Source of the DNA: Phenylobacterium sp.
GTDB lineage: Bacteria; Pseudomonadota; Alphaproteobacteria; Caulobacterales; Caulobacteraceae
Assembly: GCF_004299445.1 (NCBI RefSeq)
Contig: NZ_SCTC01000004.1
Coordinates: forward strand, 17,732 to 81,731
Length of the DNA: 64,000 nt
Direction: 5' to 3'
Positions within the stretch are counted from its first letter, which is position 1, and the number at the start of each line of letters is the position of its first letter. The notes under the pieces were generated by a model. That model had not been told where the DNA came from. It made no database searches and saw only the letters and a program-made list of their open reading frames with translations. A program made the translations under genes and the position numbers. Below are positions 38,984-46,060 of this stretch, piece after piece.

Positions 38984-40141
38984 ATGAAGAAGAGCTTCAC
39001 GCAGCTTCGGCGCTCGCTCGTAGAGCTATTTCCTGAGCGGCACCTCTACGTCCGCTCAGGCGGGGCCATGAAGGCCTTCGTTCTCACCACCAAGAAGCAG
39101 ATGGTCCTGGCTGGCGGCGTGGCCGCGAGCGCCCTCTGGATGGGCGTCTGCACGGCCGCGATGCTGGTCAATCTGATGTCGGCGTCGTCCGCCGACCGCG
39201 AGATCGCAAAGCTAAAATCCCAGTCCGAGCGCTATGTCGCCGACCGCCAGGCGCGACTGGACAGCGCCATGGCGCGCCTCAACGCCGCGAACGGCTCGAA
39301 CACCGACATGGCCGCCTCGATGGAAAAGCGGCACGCGGCGCTGGCCCTGCTGCTCACCGACATGAAGGGCGCGCCCGGCGCGGCCGAGGCGCTGACGCCG
39401 GCCATCACCCGCGCCCTGGCCCAGGCTGACGCCAGCCCGGTTCGCCGGGTGGAACAGGTCCGCATCGGCCAGGAGCAGCTGCTCGAAGCCGCCGACTCCT
39501 TCGCCAAGAGCCGCGCCGACCGGCTGCGCATCGCCTTCCGCATGGCCGGCCTGTCGCCATCGGCGTTCGTCGACCGCGGCGCGGCGCTGGGCGGCCCGCT
39601 GATCGAGTCGAAAGACCCCCGCGCGTTGGCCGCGGTTCTGGACGTGGATGAGGACTTCGCCGCCAGGATTCACCGCGCCGCGCGCGACCTGAACGAAGCC
39701 GAGTCCCTGGCCGAGGCGGTCGACGACCTGCCGCTGGCCCGACCCACCGCCGGCGGCCCGCAGACCAGCGGCTTCGGCGTGCGCTTCGACCCGTTCACCC
39801 GCCGGCCGGCCTATCACTCGGGGCTGGACTTCTCGGGCGCCCACGCCACGCCGATCTACGCCACCGGTCCTGGCGTAGTGTCCTACGTCGGCCGTCGCTC
39901 AGGCTATGGCAACGTCGTCGAGATCGATCACGGCCGCGGCCTGAAGACCCGCTACGCCCACCTCTCCGGCTTCGCCGTCAGCCCCGGCCAGCGCATCGGC
40001 GTCGGCCAGCGCATCGCGGCGATGGGATCGACCGGGCGATCCACTGGGACCCACCTCCACTATGAGGTATGGGTGAACGGTCGGGCCCAGAACCCGGGCC
40101 GTTTCCTCAAGGCCGGGCAGTATGTTCTCCAGAACGACTAA
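38984..40141 (+). CDS. M23-family peptidoglycan endopeptidase, bactofilin-linked (LmdC-like)
   Basis: This 385-residue envelope protein has a short basic cytoplasmic N terminus, a TM segment at about residues 39-64, a periplasmic coiled coil around 68-110, and a C-terminal LytM/M23 domain. Zinc ligands are visible in YHSGLDFSG (His, Asp) and THLHYEVW (HxH). The last 20 bases overlap the bactofilin gene. The same pairing is known in Hyphomonas and relatives, where a bactofilin recruits an M23 peptidase to shape the cell; an equivalent job is inferred here. The 140-bp gap before it holds a single CtrA-like TTAACCA and nothing else I recognise. Confidence 0.9.
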   Translation: MKKSFTQLRRSLVELFPERHLYVRSGGAMKAFVLTTKKQMVLAGGVAASALWMGVCTAAMLVNLMSASSADREIAKLKSQSERYVADRQARLDSAMARLNAANGSNTDMAASMEKRHAALALLLTDMKGAPGAAEALTPAITRALAQADASPVRRVEQVRIGQEQLLEAADSFAKSRADRLRIAFRMAGLSPSAFVDRGAALGGPLIESKDPRALAAVLDVDEDFAARIHRAARDLNEAESLAEAVDDLPLARPTAGGPQTSGFGVRFDPFTRRPAYHSGLDFSGAHATPIYATGPGVVSYVGRRSGYGNVVEIDHGRGLKTRYAHLSGFAVSPGQRIGVGQRIAAMGSTGRSTGTHLHYEVWVNGRAQNPGRFLKAGQYVLQND

Positions 40142-40544
40142 GGACGCCGCTCCGGAAGCGCCGTCGCAACCGCGCAAACTATCGGCCGCCTCGCTGGTCG
40201 CCGAAGACGTCCGCATCGCGGGCAATCTCGAAACCGCCGGCGACCTGCACCTGGACGGCGCGGTCGATGGCGACCTGCGCGTGGGCATGCTGGTGATCGG
40301 CGAGACGGGGAGCGTCTCGGGGGCGATCCACGCCGACGCCGTCGAGGTGCGCGGGCGCGTCACGGGCGTGATCTGCGCGCGCCGCGTCAAGCTGTGGTCG
40401 ACCGCCCGCGTGGACGGCGACATCAGCCACACCGAACTCTCCATCGAGGCCGGCGCCCACTTCGAGGGCCGCAGCCTGGCGCTGGTCCCGCCCGTCCAGC
40501 AGGCGCTGGAAGCCCCGAGCGCACTGAGCGTCGCGGCGGAGTAG
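40122..40544 (+). CDS. bacA: bactofilin cytoskeletal protein
   Basis: This 140-residue polymer-forming protein (DUF583) has a disordered N-terminal tail, then the beta-helical repeat core from about residue 25 to 115 (LVAEDVRIAGNLETAGDLHL, GMLVIGETGSVSGAIHADAV), and a short disordered C-terminal tail. Bactofilins assemble into membrane-bound filaments that localise cell-wall enzymes. The M23 peptidase gene overlaps its start by 20 bases, showing translational coupling. Its stop is directly adjacent to the convergent prfB stop. Confidence 0.92.
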   Translation: MFSRTTKDAAPEAPSQPRKLSAASLVAEDVRIAGNLETAGDLHLDGAVDGDLRVGMLVIGETGSVSGAIHADAVEVRGRVTGVICARRVKLWSTARVDGDISHTELSIEAGAHFEGRSLALVPPVQQALEAPSALSVAAE

Positions 40545-41655
40545 CTACTCCCGCGTCGCCCCCACCCGCTGGGCCAGCGCGGCGCCCATGAACTGGTCCA
40601 GGTCGCCGTCGAGCACGCCTTGCGTGTCGCTCGTTTCCACCTCGGTGCGCAGGTCCTTCACCATCTGGTACGGCTGCAGGACGTAGCTGCGGATCTGGTG
40701 GCCCCAGCCGATGTCGGTCTTCTGGTCTTCCACCGCCTGCGCCGCGGCCTCGCGCTTGGCCAGTTCGGCTTCGTAGAGCCGCGCCTTCAGCTGTTTCCAG
40801 GCCTGATCGCGGTTCTGGTGCTGCGAGCGCTGATTCTGGCACGCCACGACGATGCCGGTCGGAATGTGGGTCAGGCGCACCGCCGAGTCGGTCTTGTTCA
40901 CGTGCTGGCCGCCCGCGCCCGAGGCGCGGTAGGTGTCGGTGCGCACGTCGGACGGGTTGATCTCGATCTCGATGGTGTCGTCCACCACCGGATAGACCCA
41001 GACCGAGGCGAAGCTGGTATGGCGCTTGGCGGCGGCGTCGAACGGCGAGATGCGGACCAGACGGTGGACCCCGCCCTCGGTCTTCAGCCAGCCGTAGGCG
41101 TTCGTGCCCTTGATCTGCAGAGTGACCGACTTGATCCCGGCCTGTTCGCCCGAGGTCTCTTCCAGGAAGTCGACCTCCATGCCGTGGGCGTTGGCCCAGC
41201 GGGTGTACATGCGCAGCAGCATGCCGGCCCAGTCGTTGGACTCGGTGCCGCCGGCGCCGGAGTTGATTTCCACGAACGCATCGTTGCCGTCCGCCTCGCC
41301 CGAAAGCAGGGCTTCGAGTTCGGCGCGGCTGGCGCGTTCCTTGATCGCCTTCAGCTGGCCGATCGCCTCGGCGTAGCTGTCCTCGTCGCCCTCGTCCTCG
41401 GCCATCTCGGCATAGCCGATGGCGTCGGCGAGATCGCGCTCCAGCGACTTCACGGCCTCGACCTGGGCCGCCAGACGCGAGCGCTCGCGGCTCACCACCT
41501 GGGCCTCGGACGGCCGGTCCCACAGGCTCGGGTCTTCGACCCGGGCGTTCAGCTCATCGAGTTTTCGGAGGGCTGGTTCCCAGTCAAAGACGCCTCCTGA
41601 GCAGTTCGATCGACTGCTCGATGTCGGCCTTGGCGGCCTCGACATCCGCTCTCAT
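40545..41655 (-). CDS. prfB: peptide chain release factor 2 (programmed +1 frameshift)
   Basis: RF2 terminates translation at UGA and UAA. A 23-codon first frame starts at ATG 41655 and ends at an in-frame TGA (41586-41584) within CTT-TGA-C, preceded by AGGAGG-CGT, the classic autoregulatory slip site. The second frame runs 41585-40545, so the coding sequence is complement(join(40545..41585,41587..41655)), giving 369 residues. The peptidyl-hydrolysis motif GGQ is in [11 protein letters not shown]. The stop codon recognition region lies in the RVSPFD-type segment, here [15 protein letters not shown]. Confidence 0.96.
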
Positions 41656-41755
41656 GGAGAGACTCCCAAAACGTGAGCCGCGGGCTCTAGCCTGCGCTGC
41701 CCGTCAGCACAAGCGGCCCGCCGCCATCTTCGCCGCCCTAGGCGCCTCATGGTTC

Positions 41756-41836
41756 AACCGCCGAGAACGCAGAGTTTCGAGGAGCGGCCATGCGCTCTGG
41801 GTCTCTCTCTGCGTGTCTCCGCGAGCTCTGCGGTTT
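41756..41836. repeat. imperfect inverted repeat between PBP1a and prfB genes
   Basis: The left arm around 41756-41774 (AACCGCCGAGAACGCAGAG) and right arm around 41809-41836 (ending CTCTGCGGTTT) share AACCGC and ACGCAGAG blocks in inverse order, with gaps. This resembles the dispersed AACCGCAGAG-type intergenic repeats seen in many bacteria. It lies between the PBP1a stop and the prfB start on the minus strand. No gene is visible in the 203-bp gap. Confidence 0.4.
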
Positions 41837-41858
41837 CGATAGCGACGCTCACGCGACC

Positions 41859-44309
41859 TCAGAACAAGTCGGACAGGTCGTCCTTCTTCTTCGGCGGCGG
41901 CGGGGGCGGCGCGACCGCCGCCGCAGCATTGGGCGCGCCCGTGACCTGACCGTTGCCGAACACCTTGTCGTAGGGCTGCGGACCCGAGGGCGTCCCGGCT
42001 GCGCCCAGCCCCACGGTCGAGGCCGCCGGCTCGGTGCCCGGCCGGAAAGCCTCGCGGATGCCCCGGATCGAGGCGTACTTGGCGTTCGACGGCGCCTTGA
42101 ACGGCTCGGCCGGTTTGTCCTTCAGCGCCTCGGTCATGAACTCGGTGAAGATCGGCACGGCGGCGACGCTGCCGGTCTCGTTGTTCCCCAGGCTGCGGTT
42201 GTCGTCGAAGCCGATGTAGACGCCCACGACCAGGTGCGGCGAGAAGCCCATGAACCAGGCCGAACGGTAGTCGTTGGTGGTGCCCGTCTTGCCGCCCAGG
42301 GGCTTGCCGATGGACGAGGCCTGGGTGGCGGTGCCGCGCAGCACGACGCCTTCCAGGAACGAGGTGATCTGATAGGCGGTGATGGGGTCCATTACCTGCT
42401 CGCCGCCCCGCGGGATTCGCGGGCTCTCGGCGCCGGTAAAGCCGCTGGTGCAGCGGTCGCACTCGCGGCGATCGGCGCGCCAGATGACCTTGCCGTTGCG
42501 GTCCTCGACCACCTCGATCAGGTGAGGCTGCACCATCTTGCCGCCATTGACGAACGTCGAGTACGCGCCGGCCATCCGGTAGACCGTGGTCTCGCCCGAC
42601 CCCAGGGCCATCGCCAGGACCTTGTCCATCTTCTTGGTCACGCCCATCCGGATCGCCAGATCCGAGATCTTGGTCATGCCGACGCTCTGGGCCAGGCGCA
42701 CGGTCATGGTATTGCGCGAAAGCTCGAGGCCCCGGCGCAGGGTCAGGGCGCCGTAGTAGTCGCGGCTGTAGTTCTCGGGGCTCCAGGACTGACCGCCAAA
42801 GCCCTTCAGGGTGATCGGCGCGTCCATCACGGTGCTGGCCGGCGTGTAGCCGCTCTCCAGCGCCGCGGCATAGACGATCGGCTTGAACGACGAGCCGGGC
42901 TGGCGCAACGCCTGCGTGGCCCGATTGAAGCTGGACAGGGAGAACGAGTAGCCGCCGACCATCGAGACGACGCGGCCGGAATAGGGCTCCATCGCCACCA
43001 GCGCGCCGTTCACCGCCGGCACCTGCTTCAGCCGCCACGGTGCCCCGTTCTTGGCAGGCTCGACAAAGACCAGGTCGCCGACGCCGATGCCCTTACCGGC
43101 CCGCGCCCAGCTGATGTCCTGGCCCGCGATCTGTCCTTCGTCGCCCTCGATCGTGCGCACCCGCACGGCGCCGCCAGCGACGCTGACGACCACCGAGCGC
43201 TTCCAGTCCTGGCGCTCGCGCGGCTTGGTGGTCTTGCGCGCGACGTCTTCCCAGCCGTCGAGGGTGGTGACGTGGCCGAAGGCGCCGCGCCAGCCATGGC
43301 GGCGATCGTACGTCTCGAGCCCGTTCATCAGCGCCTGCTTGGCCGCGCTCTGCAGGCGCGGGTCCAGCGTGGTGCGCATGTAGTAACCGCCGGCGTTCAA
43401 TCGCTCGTCGCCCAACTCTTCCATGTTGAGGGCGATGCGGCGCACCTCCTCCACGAAGTAGTCAGCGTCGCGGTATTGCGAGCGCGACGGGGCCTGCTGA
43501 ACGGTCAGCGGCTCCTTCATCGCCGCGTCGGCCTCGGCGCGGGTCACCCACCCCAGGTCGGCCATCTGGTCGATCACCCAGTTGCGGCGCCCGATGGCGG
43601 CCGCCGTGCGCCGGATCGGATGGTAGTTGTCCGGGCCCTTGGGCAGCGCGGCCAGATAGGCGCTCTCGGCCAGGGTGAGCTCGCTCAGCGACTTGCCGAA
43701 GTAGTTGTAGGCGGCCGCGCCCACGCCGTACGACCGATAGCCCAGCCAGATCTCGTTCATGTACAGCTCGAGGATCCGCTCCTTTGAGAGCGTCTGCTCG
43801 AGCTGAGAGGCCAGGATCGCCTCCTTCAGCTTGCGTCCGATGGTCTGGTCGCTGGTCAGCAGGATGTTCTTGGCGACCTGCTGGGTGATGGTCGAACCGC
43901 CCTCCAGCCGCCGGCCCTGGGCCAGGTTGATGACGTTCTTGGCCATGGCGCGGCCGAAACCGCCCACGTCGACGCCGCCGTGCTTGAAGAAGCCGTGATC
44001 CTCGGCCGCCAGGAACGCCTGGGCCGTCTGGGCCGGAATGGCCTCGTAGGGCACGAAAATGCGGCGTTCACGCGAGAACTCGCCGATCAGGGTGCCGTCC
44101 CAGGCATAGGCCCGGGTGGCGGTGGGCGGGTGATAGTCCACGAGGTCGCCCGCATCGGGCATGTCGTGGAACAGCCAGGCCGCGTAGACGCCCATGGCCA
44201 CGGCGGCGACGGCGATGAAGCTCAGCACCGCAATGCCGGCGATGCCAAACCACCGCGGGGGGCTGGCCCGCTCGGGCTTCGGCCGTTCCGGACTGCTGGG
44301 GGACGTCAA
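41859..44309 (-). CDS. mrcA: penicillin-binding protein 1A (bifunctional class A PBP)
   Basis: This 816-residue inner-membrane enzyme polymerises and crosslinks peptidoglycan. An N-terminal TM segment (about 22-46) leads to a GT51 glycosyltransferase domain with EDHGFFKHGG and GGSTITQQVAKN. An OB-like insertion follows, then a transpeptidase domain with SxxK in QPGSSFKPIVY, the SxN-type SRNTM and GKTGTTND. The tail is Pro/Lys-rich and ends DLSDLF. It follows the amidase gene on the same strand and precedes prfB. Confidence 0.95.
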   Translation of the reverse strand: MTSPSSPERPKPERASPPRWFGIAGIAVLSFIAVAAVAMGVYAAWLFHDMPDAGDLVDYHPPTATRAYAWDGTLIGEFSRERRIFVPYEAIPAQTAQAFLAAEDHGFFKHGGVDVGGFGRAMAKNVINLAQGRRLEGGSTITQQVAKNILLTSDQTIGRKLKEAILASQLEQTLSKERILELYMNEIWLGYRSYGVGAAAYNYFGKSLSELTLAESAYLAALPKGPDNYHPIRRTAAAIGRRNWVIDQMADLGWVTRAEADAAMKEPLTVQQAPSRSQYRDADYFVEEVRRIALNMEELGDERLNAGGYYMRTTLDPRLQSAAKQALMNGLETYDRRHGWRGAFGHVTTLDGWEDVARKTTKPRERQDWKRSVVVSVAGGAVRVRTIEGDEGQIAGQDISWARAGKGIGVGDLVFVEPAKNGAPWRLKQVPAVNGALVAMEPYSGRVVSMVGGYSFSLSSFNRATQALRQPGSSFKPIVYAAALESGYTPASTVMDAPITLKGFGGQSWSPENYSRDYYGALTLRRGLELSRNTMTVRLAQSVGMTKISDLAIRMGVTKKMDKVLAMALGSGETTVYRMAGAYSTFVNGGKMVQPHLIEVVEDRNGKVIWRADRRECDRCTSGFTGAESPRIPRGGEQVMDPITAYQITSFLEGVVLRGTATQASSIGKPLGGKTGTTNDYRSAWFMGFSPHLVVGVYIGFDDNRSLGNNETGSVAAVPIFTEFMTEALKDKPAEPFKAPSNAKYASIRGIREAFRPGTEPAASTVGLGAAGTPSGPQPYDKVFGNGQVTGAPNAAAAVAPPPPPPKKKDDLSDLF

Positions 44310-44390
44310 AACTGGGATCGGGCTCTTGGCGCTAGACCTGTCGTCTAGCCTGTGTCGCCGCGGGCGCCAACGGCCGGGCGACGATCCGCG

Positions 44391-45665
44391 TCAGCGCGAC
44401 GCGACCTTCATCGGTTCGCCGAAGTGCGTGTCGATGGCCTGAGCCACGGCGCGCATCAACCGGGTGCGCGCCGCCGGATCGCGAAGCCGGGCCTCGTCCT
44501 CGGGGTTGTTGACGAAGCCCATCTCGAGCAGCACGGCGGGCACGTCGGGGGCCAGCAACACCATGAAGCCGGCGTCGCGGTGGCTGCGACGAAGCATCGG
44601 CGCCTTGCCCTCGATGTTGGCCACCAGGGTCTGGGCGAACACGGCCGAGCGGTTGCGCGTGGCCCGCTGCGTCAGGTCGAAAAGGATGTCGCGCACACCC
44701 TGGTCGCCGGCCAGGCTGGCCTTCATGAACCAGTCGTCGCGGCTGACGAACCTGGTGGCGCGCGACGAGGCTTTGTCCGACAGCGTGTAGACCGAGGCGC
44801 CCTTGAGGTTGGTCTCGGGCGCCGAGTCCGAATGCAGCGAGATGAACAGATCGGCGTTTGCGCGCTGCGCCACGCGCACGCGGGTCTCCAGCGGCACGTA
44901 GACGTCGGTGGAACGGGTCAGCACGACCTTGTATCGGCCCGAGCGGCCCAGTTGGTCGGCCAGGGTCAGGGCGGCGGCGAGATTCACGTCCTTCTCGTAG
45001 CCCATGACGCCCTGGGCCCCGGCGTCGCGGCCTCCATGGCCGGCGTCGATAACCACCACCTTCTTGAGCGGCAGCGCGGGCTTCTTCACCGGCAGGAACT
45101 GGGCGCGGATCTGCGGCGCCGGCTGGAAGGTGTTGGGCGCAGAGGTCATCACGGCGCCCGGCGCGACGGGAACGGCCGACGCCACATCGATGACATAGCG
45201 ATAGCTGGTGACGCCGTCTGCGGGCGGCAGCAGGAAGCGGCGCTTGACCTTCGCGGGCCCGGCCAGGTCCATCTGGAGCAGCGCCCCGCCCTGCCCCTTT
45301 TCGACCGTCCAGGCCTTGACCACGCCACGGCCGGCGCCCTGTTGGGCCACCACGGTGTCGACACCGTTCAGCAGTACGGCCACCCGCCGGTCTGCGGAAC
45401 CATCGGACAGCACCTTGGCGCTGGCGGCGCCGTCGAGCTCGATGACGAGGCGGGTTTCGCGGGCGTCTCCGCCCATGCGGACCTTGAGCAGCCCGACGTT
45501 CTCGGTCGCGGCGTGGCCGACGGCGAAGGCGGCGAGACCCACGGCCACGACGGCGCCGGCGACCAGCGCCCGCCCCCGCGTCCGACCCGTCTCGCTCTTG
45601 TTGCCCCGCACCGTCCTAAAGCCTCGAAAAAACGAAGATTCGCAGAAAGCGATCGCAGACGCCAT
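44391..45665 (-). CDS. amiC: N-acetylmuramoyl-L-alanine amidase (AmiC-type)
   Basis: This 424-residue periplasmic zinc amidase cleaves the peptide stem from MurNAc during cell separation. A TM-like signal segment (about 33-52) is followed by an AMIN domain (VGLLKVRMGGDARETRLVIE) and an Amidase_3 domain with zinc ligands in VIDAGHGGRDAG, GYEKDVNLA and SLHSDSA and catalytic Glu in LLEMGFVNN. The N terminus is uncertain: ATG 45665 gives 30 residues before the TM. It is divergent from rne. The gene symbol reflects family membership. Confidence 0.9.
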   Translation of the reverse strand: MASAIAFCESSFFRGFRTVRGNKSETGRTRGRALVAGAVVAVGLAAFAVGHAATENVGLLKVRMGGDARETRLVIELDGAASAKVLSDGSADRRVAVLLNGVDTVVAQQGAGRGVVKAWTVEKGQGGALLQMDLAGPAKVKRRFLLPPADGVTSYRYVIDVASAVPVAPGAVMTSAPNTFQPAPQIRAQFLPVKKPALPLKKVVVIDAGHGGRDAGAQGVMGYEKDVNLAAALTLADQLGRSGRYKVVLTRSTDVYVPLETRVRVAQRANADLFISLHSDSAPETNLKGASVYTLSDKASSRATRFVSRDDWFMKASLAGDQGVRDILFDLTQRATRNRSAVFAQTLVANIEGKAPMLRRSHRDAGFMVLLAPDVPAVLLEMGFVNNPEDEARLRDPAARTRLMRAVAQAIDTHFGEPMKVASR

Positions 45666-46060
45666 ATAGGGGCGCGGCCCGTGGACAAAGGGTTAACGAG
45701 GTGTTGCGGCTCCGCACGCCTCTTCTCTCCCATAACGCGAGCACTGGCTTTCCTTTTGACGCCCAGTGTTGCAATGTCCGGCCGCGCCGCGCCGGAGCGC
45801 CCGTATCGGGCCCGAACGCGACGCGCCATAACCAACCGGCGTCGGCTCTGGCCGTGTACTCGGCAGCGACGCCCCCTCCGATCCGCGCCCCTCGGGACAC
45901 GGCCTAGGAACACACCCGATGAGCTGCGCAGCTCGAGCCACATTTGGCCCCAAGGCCGACCGAGACGCCGTTTCCGGCGCGCTCGCAGGTCACGCGCGCG
46001 CTCGTCCCATTTGCCGGCAGCGCCGGGCCTCATACGCCCCCGCGCGCCGCGGAGAGACTT
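45666..46060 (+). promoter_or_regulatory. 395-bp divergent region and long rne leader
   Basis: No gene is supported here. A TTGACGC exact match to the Caulobacter -35 consensus lies at 45756-45762 with a weak GCAATGTC at 45771-45778. If this is the rne promoter, the transcript has a 5' leader of about 275 bases. RNase E in other bacteria controls its own synthesis through cleavage of a long leader, so a similar loop is plausible. GTTAAC near 45693 lies 28 bp ahead of amiC. Confidence 0.4.
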
